Below are positions 8,855 to 17,747 of a DNA stretch of 64,000 bases, piece after piece. Numbering within the stretch: the stretch's first letter is position 1; each line of letters begins with the position of its first letter. The notes below the pieces were generated by a model. The model ran no database searches. It worked only from the letters and a program-made list of their open reading frames with translations, and had not been told where the DNA came from. The translations under genes were made by a program, and so were the position numbers. The stretch spans positions 486,629 through 550,628 of the forward strand of contig NZ_SJPT01000004.1 of the NCBI RefSeq assembly GCF_007860095.1. The letters run 5' to 3'. The stretch is from Novipirellula galeiformis (GTDB lineage: Bacteria; Planctomycetota; Planctomycetia; Pirellulales; Pirellulaceae).

Positions 8855-10822
8855 ATGAGTCAATGGGTTTTTGCAGAACTGTCAGGCGCTGCTGTCCGGC
8901 GGGATCCACAAGAGACGGAGCTGTTTAAGACGGAGGATGCCGGCGAAGGAGAGTATGCCGGAACGGATGCGTTGGTCCGTGAAGTCATTCAGAATTCGAT
9001 GGATGCTGGAACTGGAGATGGACCGGTTCGTGTTCGATTCGCTTTGCACCCCCACGGTACGTCGCCAGGTAATAAACGACTGGCGGAATACTTTGCACGC
9101 CTTCAGCCGGGCCTGACCTATCGCGACGTCGAATTCAATGGCGACGGTGTACCTGCTCTACCAAACGGCTTCCTCGTTTGCGAGGATTTTGGGACTCGCG
9201 GACTCGGTGGCGATCCGTATCGTGCGACCGACCCACCAAACGGTACGAAGGGGGAAGACTTTTTCTGGTTCTGGCGAAACATTGGTCGCAGTGGAAAAAC
9301 GGGCGATGATTTGGGACGTTGGGGACTTGGCAAAACAGTCTACCGGGCAGCCAGCCGTGTTGGGTGTATGCTCGGCATGACCGTGCGGCACGCCGATGGG
9401 CAGAAGCTTCTCATGGGACAAGCCGTGCTAAAAATTCACAAACACCAGGGGACGGAGCATGCGGCGGAAGGCTACTGGTGCGGGGGGTGCAACGAGACGG
9501 ATACCGTGCTCCCAATCAATGACGAAGCAGCCCTCGCACAATTTGCTTCAGAGTGGAATCTGACACGGAAAAACGAACCGGGGCTTTCGGTCGTTGTTCC
9601 CTTCGTTGCAGACGAGTTAAAAGCGGAAAGCATTCTGCGACTGGTTGCGGTTAACTTCTTCGTGCCAGTCGTTCAAAAGCGTCTGGTTGTCGAGATCGCA
9701 GGCGATGGACTCCCAGGTGGACAGACCGAGTATCGCGTTGACGATCAGACGATCGGATCGGTTTGCAAGAAGCTCAGCTGGACTGGCAAGGCACGACAGA
9801 AACTGAACACACCACCTCCAGTCGAATTTGCAAAGAAATGTTTCGACGCAACGAGGGACGTGGTCTCAACCAAGCTGCTAGGTGAATCCCGTATTCCTTC
9901 AATGACTGAGGAGGCATTCGACTCGGAGACGCTACAGAAACTGCGAAAAAGTTTTGCAGATGAAGAGTTAGTAGCCATCCGAGTTCAGTCCGCACTGCCA
10001 AAGAAGGCTGGAGGTCATGAAATTGGCGAGCTGAATGTATATCTACAACGCACTGCGGTGAACGATCGATTTGAGTCGTATTACGTCCGCGAAGGGATGA
10101 CGATTACTCGGCTCAATTCCAAGCCGTCCATGCGGGGCACCCGCGCGTTGGTTACCGTTGATCCTGGTCCGCTCGCGTCATTGCTTGGTGACACGGAGGG
10201 GCCATCCCATGTTAGTTGGGATACGTCCAACGATGAACGCCCGAACCGAGTCTGGAAGACTTGGAAGGGACGCGTCAAGTTTTTTGCCAAGATCGTGGAC
10301 TCGCTCGTCGAGCTGCTGACTCCACCTCCCGAGGAGGCCGACTTTGATCTTCTCAGTGACTTCTTCTCGATAGAGCAGCTCGAATCGCCGCAGAGAAAGC
10401 GAAAACCCAAATCTGACGGTGAACGAACACGAGACTTTGATCCGCCAGAGCCATCGCCGCGATGGTACCGAATGCACGGCAGAGAAGGCGGTTTTCAAAT
10501 CTGCGATTCCAGCCAGCTTCCAACTCCCGTCGGAGCTTCACTCCGTGTTTCCGTTGCCTATGATATGCCTAGCGGAAATCCTATGAAACACTGGAGCAAT
10601 TTTGACTTTGATTTCCGTACAAAGAACGGACCGATCAAGGTCACTGGAAAAGGAATTACTGCGGCCGCGAAGGACGGCAACGTAATCGAGATGAAGATCA
10701 AGAAAGAAGACTTCAGTTTGAATGCAAGCGGATTTGACATTCATCGAGACTTGATCGTCCGGATCGACGAAGTCCAAGAGGATCCGGAACAAACGGAAGT
10801 ATCAGCGGAGATGATGTCATGA
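8855..10822 (+). CDS. GHKL (MutL/MORC-like) ATPase of defence operon
   Basis: A 655-residue protein whose N-terminal third carries a Bergerat-fold ATPase: N-box ALVREVIQNSMDAG (E43, N47), a DFGTRG motif (D111, G113, G116) and a lid/G2 box GRWGLGK (154-160). This is the Hsp90/MutL/MORC arrangement, not a histidine kinase: there is no H-box or receiver domain. The C-terminal half is beta-rich and unrecognised. MORC/MutL-type ATPases are known in bacterial restriction-like operons, where they are thought to act as ATP-driven clamps on DNA. The ATG at 8855 is preferred over the upstream TTG because the conserved-looking protein begins there. It overlaps the next gene by 4 bp (ATGA). Confidence 0.75.
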   Translation: MSQWVFAELSGAAVRRDPQETELFKTEDAGEGEYAGTDALVREVIQNSMDAGTGDGPVRVRFALHPHGTSPGNKRLAEYFARLQPGLTYRDVEFNGDGVPALPNGFLVCEDFGTRGLGGDPYRATDPPNGTKGEDFFWFWRNIGRSGKTGDDLGRWGLGKTVYRAASRVGCMLGMTVRHADGQKLLMGQAVLKIHKHQGTEHAAEGYWCGGCNETDTVLPINDEAALAQFASEWNLTRKNEPGLSVVVPFVADELKAESILRLVAVNFFVPVVQKRLVVEIAGDGLPGGQTEYRVDDQTIGSVCKKLSWTGKARQKLNTPPPVEFAKKCFDATRDVVSTKLLGESRIPSMTEEAFDSETLQKLRKSFADEELVAIRVQSALPKKAGGHEIGELNVYLQRTAVNDRFESYYVREGMTITRLNSKPSMRGTRALVTVDPGPLASLLGDTEGPSHVSWDTSNDERPNRVWKTWKGRVKFFAKIVDSLVELLTPPPEEADFDLLSDFFSIEQLESPQRKRKPKSDGERTRDFDPPEPSPRWYRMHGREGGFQICDSSQLPTPVGASLRVSVAYDMPSGNPMKHWSNFDFDFRTKNGPIKVTGKGITAAAKDGNVIEMKIKKEDFSLNASGFDIHRDLIVRIDEVQEDPEQTEVSAEMMS

Positions 10823-11598
10823 TCAAGCGATTCAACTCATTGGGGCGAAAACGAGTCCCCAGAGACTGCGTCACGATCGAGGTGGAAGACGGAGCTCCGC
10901 GTCGGTTTTCAGCCCATATCGATTTTGGAAGTCACAGTTGGGATACGAATGGAACCGTTGTCCTAGAAGCAACCTGTGCGGGTTCTTCATTGGTTCAGCG
11001 GTTTGACTGCGGGACTGTCGGGCAACTCAAACAGCCGGCCGGTTTGCCGCTCAACGACCTTCACGGACAAAACGTGTTCTTCTCTCTGAAGATCATTGAT
11101 ACAAGCCAGCGGATCGGCCGATTGCTCGGCGTTGCGGATAACATTCGTCCGTTCACAACAGGCAAGCAAACCGTCAGTGGACGAAAAGGAATCCTGCCGG
11201 TCGAACACGCACCGCTGGGGCAAGAACTTTGGAAATTGGAGTTTCGCGAGCACGACGTTTTCCTGTTGGTCAATCAAGATGTCCCTAGCCTATCGGAAAG
11301 TATCCGCTCCGATCCTGTGTTCTTTTCATTGATTTATCCGCAAGTTATGCGACAGGTACTCCACCACGCAATTGCGGACGGAGCGGAACCCGACGAGGAC
11401 GACGACCGTTGGCCGGTTCTTTGGTTGACCTTTGGTCGAAAGCTTCACCCCGATCACGAAGAACCGCCGGCACCTACTGATGGCGATGAACTCATCGATG
11501 ACTGGGTAGAAATGGTCGTTGCGGAGTTCTGCAAGTTGCACGAACTGAAAAACAAGTACGCCAACTCCGGATATGCTTCCGGATATGGGGAGGACTAA
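10819..11598 (+). CDS. Unknown partner protein of GHKL ATPase
   Basis: A 259-residue protein translated from an ATGA overlap with the GHKL ATPase gene, so probably made in fixed ratio with it. The N-terminal half alternates hydrophobic strands (VTIEVEDGAPRRFSAHIDF). The middle has LWKLEFREHDVFLLVNQDVP and the C-terminus is acidic (a DEDDD run) and then helical. No signal peptide, membrane segment, zinc site or nuclease motif is visible. I do not recognise the family. The overlap suggests it forms a complex with the ATPase, as an adaptor or target-recognition subunit. Confidence 0.7.
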   Translation: MIKRFNSLGRKRVPRDCVTIEVEDGAPRRFSAHIDFGSHSWDTNGTVVLEATCAGSSLVQRFDCGTVGQLKQPAGLPLNDLHGQNVFFSLKIIDTSQRIGRLLGVADNIRPFTTGKQTVSGRKGILPVEHAPLGQELWKLEFREHDVFLLVNQDVPSLSESIRSDPVFFSLIYPQVMRQVLHHAIADGAEPDEDDDRWPVLWLTFGRKLHPDHEEPPAPTDGDELIDDWVEMVVAEFCKLHELKNKYANSGYASGYGED

Positions 11599-11602
11599 TC
11601 AA

Positions 11603-12352
11603 ATGCATCTAAGACAGTTCAATAAAGCCGGTGTCGAAGCGTTTCGCAGATTCCTTGAAGCGTGTCGGGAGAATCCCAAAGAGCCAGTGCCAGTGGATTT
11701 GCTCGAGAGTCACGAACATACCGTGTTGACGTCCAAACAGATCGTTGTTGAGCCACGAGAGTTTTCTTCGCGACGCCAAGCCGCAGATTATTTCCAGGAT
11801 CTCCTTTCTCCGATACCACCGGATGCGGTCAGAAAAGACGCTGGAATCTGGACGTGGCTTTCACTGTTCTATTTTGATCAGATCTGCCCGACTGGTAATG
11901 GCAATCGAAAAGTCCGCAACGACTACACGTACATCTACATGCCCGACGAATCGCGGTACTTCTACCGACACTTGCTATTTATTGCGTGGCAAGTCAAGCA
12001 GGTTGCTCCGGAATGCAACAGACTGTTTCTCGATTCATCGCTAGTCACTCTCGACAAGTTGACAACGGAAGTATTCAAACGCCTGTATTTAACTCGCATT
12101 CCTTGCCTCTTTGAATTGCTCGATCGGCTTTATTGGGACTGCTCGAATAATCGCCCCGCAAAAGGGATCGTGTCCCCACACAAGATCAGTGCAGGCGATT
12201 TGGTGCATCGTTTTCCAACACGCATCCGTCAGCTGGAGAAAACCTACGACTTGCAAAGTTTGGATGCGGATCAGCTATTAGAAATCCTAGGCGATGAGTT
12301 TCGTCAGCGTGCAGCCACCTCCCAATCTCAAATGGAGCTAAGTATGCAGTGA
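11603..12352 (+). CDS. DUF6339-like protein, last gene of GHKL module
   Basis: A 249-residue, mostly helical protein. The ATG at 11603 is chosen over an upstream in-frame start because GGGGAGG lies about 10 bases before it and it begins 4 bp after the previous stop. The WTWLSLFYFDQICP segment followed by YTYIYMPDESRYFYRHLLFIAW resembles, from memory, DUF6339 proteins, which sit in restriction-like operons with MutL/MORC ATPases and Z1-domain proteins. No catalytic motif is recognised. No Z1-domain gene is seen here. The function is unknown; a structural role next to the GHKL ATPase is inferred. Confidence 0.6.
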   Translation: MHLRQFNKAGVEAFRRFLEACRENPKEPVPVDLLESHEHTVLTSKQIVVEPREFSSRRQAADYFQDLLSPIPPDAVRKDAGIWTWLSLFYFDQICPTGNGNRKVRNDYTYIYMPDESRYFYRHLLFIAWQVKQVAPECNRLFLDSSLVTLDKLTTEVFKRLYLTRIPCLFELLDRLYWDCSNNRPAKGIVSPHKISAGDLVHRFPTRIRQLEKTYDLQSLDADQLLEILGDEFRQRAATSQSQMELSMQ

Positions 12353-12720
12353 GCCACCCTGGAGTTTGACATCGCGACTTCTATTAGTCCTCGTAAAACT
12401 AGACGGGGTTGCTCAACTGAGTTGCGAATGAAGTTGAGCCTCAAAGTAGTACGACGACGCTTTAATTGAATCCTTCAACGAAAGCGTTCGGGCCGAGTGC
12501 CCAACAAAAATTTGTTTTTGTCGCTTGACGGCGCATAGGAGAAAATCGAAGCTGGGTGCATTGACAACAACGACCATCGACCTCACAACGTTTTTGGCAA
12601 CCTGAAGACTCACGCTTGCTTCCCGGGTGACAGCCGTTGCTTGGGGCTGTATCCTGGGAGATCCTTCCAAATGCTCCTTTGGATTCCCGCCTGTTCTTTG
12701 TGGTCGCAGAGACGTTGTCG
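12353..12720. other. Intergenic gap between the two defence gene groups
   Basis: No convincing gene. It holds a perfect 8-bp inverted repeat (GCTCAACT at 12411-12418 and AGTTGAGC at 12432-12439) with a 13-base loop. This could be a weak transcription end for the upstream operon or an operator; no T-run follows. No clear promoter or LexA-type box is recognised before the next gene. Confidence 0.4.
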
Positions 12721-15700
12721 ATGAAATCTCCGTTTCTTTACGTTCCACCTGAGGATTGGATTGCCTCTAATGAGCTGGCGTTTGCCATCTTTGATGGGTT
12801 CCCTGTTGCTCCAGGCCACTCGCTGGTTGTTACCAAACGGCTCGTGGCGACTTGGTTTGATGCTTCGCCGGCGGAACAAACCGCCTTGATGGAACTGGTT
12901 AACGTCGTCAAGCAGAAACTCGATGAAACACTGCAGCCGAAACCCGACGGATATAACGTTGGGTTCAACGCGGGGGACGCTGCAGGACAGACCGTGGATC
13001 ATGTTCATATCCATGTAATCCCGCGTTACCTCGGTGATGTCGCCGACCCGCGTGGTGGAGTGCGTCATGTGATCCCCGCGAAAGCAAATTATCTGATCGA
13101 GCAAAGCGAACCTCCGGCACCGGAGCCGGCCGATACCGATTTGCATTTGAGCGTAGGGCATCCGGAATCGCCGCTCTGGGAACACTTGGCCTGGCGGATT
13201 GCGGGTGCAAAATCAGTCGACGTGTTGGTGTCGTTTGTCCAGTCTTCGGGGCTGGATGTGATCGAGGAGCGACTCTTTGAAGCGATCGCCAACCAAGCGG
13301 TCGTGCGGATTTTGGTCAGCGACTATTTGTTCATCTCGGACCCTAAAGCACTGCGAACACTGTTGGGATGGTGCGAACTAGTGGCGGAAGACTCATCTTC
13401 ACCGCGGTTGTCGGTCAAGATGATCGAGATGGCGAAGCTGCCGTCCAGTCCGGCATCGTTTCATCCCAAAGCGTGGCGGATCGTGGAGGAGTACCGCGAC
13501 TTCATCTCAGTGGGAAGCAGTAATCTTTCAAAACCGGCGTTGTTGACCGGCGTGGAATGGAACCTGTTGTCAACCACCAATACGCAAGAGTCATCCCACG
13601 CCCAGTTTTCCGAACAGTTTGATTTGTTGTGGGACGTCGCCTCGCCACTGACGCCTGAGCTTGTCTCGAGTTACGAGCAAACCGCGGAGAAGTACCGCCG
13701 CGAGCATTTTGTCCCGGTCACGGTTGAACCGGTGCAAGTTCCCTCGCCTCGCGTTTGGCAGGTCGAGGCGCTGCAGGCACTTCAGCGTGTTCGCGACGCC
13801 GGCCATCGCCGGGCTCTTGTCGCCGTGGCGACCGGGATGGGGAAGACTTGGTTGGCGGCGTTTGATGCCTGCCAATTCGGCGATTCCGTCGGTCGTCGTC
13901 CTCGAGTGCTGGTTATTGCCCACCGAGCTCATATTCTGGCGCAATCCGAAGCGGTACTTTCGCGGCTACTGGACCACCGCTTCGCCGAAGGCTCGACGGC
14001 GTGGTACATCGGAGAACGCAGCGAGTTAGCGGGTGATCTGGTCGTTGCGTCGATTCAGAAGCTGTCGCGTCCCGAGGGGCTCAAACGGCTGGCCGAAGAA
14101 CACTTTGACTACGTGATCATGGACGAAGTGCATCACGCGAGTGCACCGAGCTATCGCCGCGTGTTGGCCCAACTCGATTGCGACTTTGCCCTTGGATTGA
14201 CTGCGACTCCGGAACGTACCGACGGCGTCGATGTGGCCACGATCTTTGACGACAACTTGGCCTATCACGCCACGATCGGTGATGGGATCGCCGAGGACTC
14301 GCTCGTCCCGTTTCACTACGTGGGGATCAAAGATACCGTCGACTTCCGGCAAATCCCCTGGCGAAACGGACGTTTCGACGTGGCGGAGCTAGAAGAACGA
14401 GTCGCTCGCAGCGAACGGATGGACAAGCTGTGGGTCGCGATGGAAAAGCATCCCGCGGATCGCACGCTGGTATTTTGTTGCTCGCGTCGTCATGCCTTGT
14501 TTGCTCGCGATTGGCTGAAGGCGAAGGATGTCTCGTCCGCAGCGGTCTTTTCGGGCGAGGGAAGCGACAGCTACGGCGAATCGCTCGCGCGACTTCGCAG
14601 CGGCGAACTCCAGACGTTGTGCGTGGTCGACATGTTCAACGAAGGGCTCGACATTCCCGCGGTGGATCGTGTCGTGATGCTTCGACCGACGGAATCAAAA
14701 ATCATCTTTCTTCAGCAGTTGGGGCGTGGTCTGCGTGCCAGTGAAGGGAAGTCGCGGCTGTTAGTGATCGACTTTGTTGGCAACCATCGCATTTTTGCGC
14801 AGCGCATCGTGCACTTGTTATCGCTGCGTTCGGGTAGCGATAAATGGCAACCGCTGAAGGATTGGCTGGCGGGAAAACAGGCAGATCTACCTGAGGGCTG
14901 TTTGTTAGATGTCGAGCTTGACGCCAAGGACATGCTGAAAAAGTTTCTTCCCAAGGGCAAAACTGCGTCGATCGAAGGCTATCGCGCGATCCGAGATGAA
15001 CTGGGCCGCCGTCCTTCGGCATTAGAAGTGTTTAGTCGCGGCTATTTGCCAAAAACGATTGGCGCAGGCGAGGGAAGTTGGTTCGAATTCGCCAAGGCCG
15101 AAGGAGATTTGGACGCACGGGAAGAAGAAGCAGCCGCTCTGTTTGCGGACTGGCTTAAGACCCTGGAGACGACCAGTCTGAACAAATCGTACAAAATGGT
15201 CGTGCTACGAGCATTGCTGGATTCCGGCCAAATGTTCACGGGCGTCGACTTGTTCGAGTTCGCCAAAGCGTGTCGTCGATTCATGCAAAACCACGACGTG
15301 CTAAGACGAGATCTGACTGGATCAAATCATGCGGTCGACCATGAAACGGCGACAGACGAAGACTGGGCGAAGTGGTGGAGCGATTGGCCAATCGATCGCT
15401 GGCTCGACCAGCAAAATGGGTCGGTGTGGTTTGCAATGAAGGACGGATTGTTTCAATCGACGATTGATTGTCCGGATCATTTGAAGCCGACGCTTGAATC
15501 ACTGAGCGAAGAACTGGTCGATTGGCGACTTGCGGCGTATACCCGCAGCCGACGCTTAATCCCAACCGATGATGGCGTGATCCATTTTGAAGCGAAAGTA
15601 TCGCATTCGGGTGGCCGCCCGATCCTCCGATTCCCAGAAAGAGAGAAAACACCAGGGATTCCGCTTGGGCCAACGATGATGCAGTTGCCTGACGGGACCA

Positions 15701-16434
15701 AGTGGGAATTCAAGATGGTCAAGATTGCCTGCAATGTGGCGGCACCCGAAGGCGAAACGAAGAACCAGTTGGGCGAGCTGCTGCAAAAATGGTTTGGGCC
15801 GAAGGCAGGCTTGCCGGGAACGAACTTCCATGTGCAGTTCACGAATCAGGACGGACAATGGCAGGTGTCACCATGCCCGGTCGAAGGGGCCATCCAAGGT
15901 GATGCCGCCGAGCAGGTTGATTCGGATGCCGAGATAGTCGTGCCAGAGATAGTCGGGCCGAAGGTGGCGAAGGCGGCGAGGTTCAATACGCATGCACCGG
16001 TTTACGATCTGTCGATCGCGGCAGGTGATTGGGGGCCTGAGGGAGTGCCGACGACGATCGGCTGGATTGCGGTTCCCAATCAACCGCTGAGCGAGGGAAT
16101 GTTCGCCGCTCGCGTCACGGGCCATTCGATGGAGCCAAGGATACCGACGGGCTCTTGGTGCTTGTTCCGGCCCATCGATGCAGGATCTCGTGAAGGAAAG
16201 CTGCTGCTCGTGCAAGCCAACACCCACACGGATCCCGAAGAGGGCGGCCGGTACACGATCAAACGCTATCACTCGACCAAGCACGTTTCCGGCGAGGACT
16301 GGCAGCATGCCACGATCGAGCTGCAGCCACTGAACAAGGATTATGCTCCGATCCAAGTGTCTGCGGAGCAAGCGGACGACTTGAGAGTGATCGGCGAATT
16401 CGTTGGCTTGATCGATCCGTCAGCGGAGGAGTGA
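12721..16434 (+). CDS. HIT + PLD nuclease + SF2 helicase + S24/LexA-like peptidase fusion
   Basis: A 1237-residue multidomain protein. Residues 1-125 are a HIT domain with the H94-V-H96-I-H98 triad. Residues 140-310 are a phospholipase-D-type nuclease domain (FHPKAW with H248/K250, then GSSNLSKPAL). Residues 340-750 are an SF2 helicase: TGMGKT (371-376), DEVHH (468-472), LTATPER (493-499) and motif VI QQLGRGLRAS. After a ~300-residue helical region comes an S24/LexA-type peptidase domain with the Ser-Lys dyad S1136 (GHSMEP) and K1181 (YTIKRY). ATG 12721 is chosen because HIT homology starts there; upstream in-frame codons look non-coding. It follows the GHKL module on the same strand and probably acts in defence. 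Domain identities are firm; the combined role is inferred. Confidence 0.85.
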   Translation: MKSPFLYVPPEDWIASNELAFAIFDGFPVAPGHSLVVTKRLVATWFDASPAEQTALMELVNVVKQKLDETLQPKPDGYNVGFNAGDAAGQTVDHVHIHVIPRYLGDVADPRGGVRHVIPAKANYLIEQSEPPAPEPADTDLHLSVGHPESPLWEHLAWRIAGAKSVDVLVSFVQSSGLDVIEERLFEAIANQAVVRILVSDYLFISDPKALRTLLGWCELVAEDSSSPRLSVKMIEMAKLPSSPASFHPKAWRIVEEYRDFISVGSSNLSKPALLTGVEWNLLSTTNTQESSHAQFSEQFDLLWDVASPLTPELVSSYEQTAEKYRREHFVPVTVEPVQVPSPRVWQVEALQALQRVRDAGHRRALVAVATGMGKTWLAAFDACQFGDSVGRRPRVLVIAHRAHILAQSEAVLSRLLDHRFAEGSTAWYIGERSELAGDLVVASIQKLSRPEGLKRLAEEHFDYVIMDEVHHASAPSYRRVLAQLDCDFALGLTATPERTDGVDVATIFDDNLAYHATIGDGIAEDSLVPFHYVGIKDTVDFRQIPWRNGRFDVAELEERVARSERMDKLWVAMEKHPADRTLVFCCSRRHALFARDWLKAKDVSSAAVFSGEGSDSYGESLARLRSGELQTLCVVDMFNEGLDIPAVDRVVMLRPTESKIIFLQQLGRGLRASEGKSRLLVIDFVGNHRIFAQRIVHLLSLRSGSDKWQPLKDWLAGKQADLPEGCLLDVELDAKDMLKKFLPKGKTASIEGYRAIRDELGRRPSALEVFSRGYLPKTIGAGEGSWFEFAKAEGDLDAREEEAAALFADWLKTLETTSLNKSYKMVVLRALLDSGQMFTGVDLFEFAKACRRFMQNHDVLRRDLTGSNHAVDHETATDEDWAKWWSDWPIDRWLDQQNGSVWFAMKDGLFQSTIDCPDHLKPTLESLSEELVDWRLAAYTRSRRLIPTDDGVIHFEAKVSHSGGRPILRFPEREKTPGIPLGPTMMQLPDGTKWEFKMVKIACNVAAPEGETKNQLGELLQKWFGPKAGLPGTNFHVQFTNQDGQWQVSPCPVEGAIQGDAAEQVDSDAEIVVPEIVGPKVAKAARFNTHAPVYDLSIAAGDWGPEGVPTTIGWIAVPNQPLSEGMFAARVTGHSMEPRIPTGSWCLFRPIDAGSREGKLLLVQANTHTDPEEGGRYTIKRYHSTKHVSGEDWQHATIELQPLNKDYAPIQVSAEQADDLRVIGEFVGLIDPSAEE

Positions 16435-16439
16435 CGGTT

Positions 16440-16600
16440 GAGTCAGGGAACCGCGGCTAGTTCAAGTGTTAATTTATTCAGCCGCCACGCGTTAGCGTCC
16501 GGAGATTGCAATACCCGCGTTAGCGTCCGGTTCTATGATGACGAAACCGGGGCTAACGCCCAAACGGCTAATTTACTAAACGAAATAGGATTGCCTGTTT
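16440..16600. repeat. Degenerate copy of the hairpin repeat family
   Basis: Two copies of CGCGTTAGCGTCCGG (starting near 16489 and 16517) are followed by the complementary arm AACCGGGGCTAACGCC (16545-16560), a CAAA bulge and CGGCTAA (16565-16571), as in the well-preserved copy at 35.7 kb. The inverted terminal sequence of other copies is not recognisable here. It lies between the helicase fusion and the NERD gene. Confidence 0.6.
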
Positions 16601-16624
16601 AAAACTGCGAACGGAGAGTCATTG

Positions 16625-17647
16625 ATGATCTTAAAAGAAAAGGAATCTGCCCGGCCGACGGACCCAATGGGAAATGCGGGCTATGAAGCGGAAAAACAGA
16701 TGGCGTTCTTCTTGCGACGCGCCTTTGCCGAGTCGCCCGAGGTGATGGTCTTTAATGATGTCACGTTTGAAAGGAACAACGAGCGAGCGCAGATTGATCA
16801 TCTGGTGCTGCATCGCTTTGGTTTTGTGATCATCGAAAGCAAGTCGATCACGGGCACCGTCGAGGTGAATGAGCATCTCGAGTTCATCAGGAAGTCGGGT
16901 AGCCGACGTGCGGGGATGCGATCGCCCATCGAACAGGGACGACTGCAGGCTCAGTTGCTGCAAAGCTTGCTCAATGACGCCAAGGAATCGCTCAGGGCGA
17001 AGAAGATGTTCGGAAAGATCCAGCCTCATTTTGGTGACCAACGCTTCCAGGTGTTTGTCGCGATCTCCGACCAGGGCGTGATCGAACGAAAGGGAGCCAA
17101 CCCGCCTGAATTGATGAAGGCGGAACGGGTGGTCAACGAGATCGTGAAAAAGACGGAGACCTATCAGAAAACCCAAGGAGTGAAGGGCTTTGTCAATTAT
17201 TTGACCGCAGGAAAAAAGGAAATGAAGCAACTCGAAGAGCATCATATCCCCGCTTTCACGGACGAAGAGATGGAGTCGGTCAAGGACTTTCTGGCGAGTC
17301 GCCGCCGGGGTGCTGCGGCCGCGAAAAGTCCAAAGCCGCCGGCGGTTCCCAAGAAAGTGGCGATCGCAAAGGAGGTCGCATCGACGCAACCGTCAAACGG
17401 GGCACCGCCATTCGAAGTCAAGTGTGATGGCTGCGACGCCAAGGACGTTGAGATTTTGTATGGCCGCTACGGCTATTATTTCCGCTGTCGGGTCTGCGAC
17501 ACCAAGAAGACGGTGCCGCAAAAATGCGAAGTTTGTAGCGAGAAAGCGAAGCTTCGTAAGAAAGCGAACTGCTTCTATCGCGATTGCCAGTCGTGTGGCA
17601 CCCCGATTCTGCTGCATACCAATCCGGCCGAATCGGAAAGTAAGTGA
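16625..17647 (+). CDS. NERD-domain nuclease-like protein with C-terminal zinc ribbons
   Basis: A 340-residue protein with an N-terminal NERD (nuclease-related) domain of the restriction-endonuclease fold: conserved E22, AQIDHLVL (D58) and IIESKSI (E71, K73) form the D...ExK-like catalytic set. A lysine/proline-rich linker (~215-255) leads to a zinc-ribbon C-terminus with CDGCD, CRVC, CEVC and CQSCG cysteine pairs. ATG 16625 has GGAGAG six bases upstream. NERD proteins with zinc ribbons occur near mobile DNA and defence genes and are suspected DNA processing enzymes. It closes the plus-strand defence island and is convergent with the next gene. Confidence 0.78.
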   Translation: MILKEKESARPTDPMGNAGYEAEKQMAFFLRRAFAESPEVMVFNDVTFERNNERAQIDHLVLHRFGFVIIESKSITGTVEVNEHLEFIRKSGSRRAGMRSPIEQGRLQAQLLQSLLNDAKESLRAKKMFGKIQPHFGDQRFQVFVAISDQGVIERKGANPPELMKAERVVNEIVKKTETYQKTQGVKGFVNYLTAGKKEMKQLEEHHIPAFTDEEMESVKDFLASRRRGAAAAKSPKPPAVPKKVAIAKEVASTQPSNGAPPFEVKCDGCDAKDVEILYGRYGYYFRCRVCDTKKTVPQKCEVCSEKAKLRKKANCFYRDCQSCGTPILLHTNPAESESK

Positions 17648-17747
17648 GCTGCTAGGCGATCATGCACCGACTCCGTTGGCTTGGACGCGAGCATGCTTGA
17701 ACACCGCAACGGAACTTGCCAAGAAACCCGCGGCTTCCATGGTTGGT

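Noticed and set aside
8837..10822. Histidine kinase from the GHKL fold
   Set aside because: There is no H-box, dimerisation or receiver domain; the lid motif fits MutL/MORC-type ATPases better.
1..12352. Assignment to BREX/Pgl or complete class 1 DISARM
   Set aside because: No pglZ, brxC, drmA, drmB or drmC is seen; only the helicase-methylase pair fits, so the system is described by its components.
12610..13185. Minus-strand 191-residue ORF
   Set aside because: It is an antisense shadow of the HIT-helicase fusion gene.
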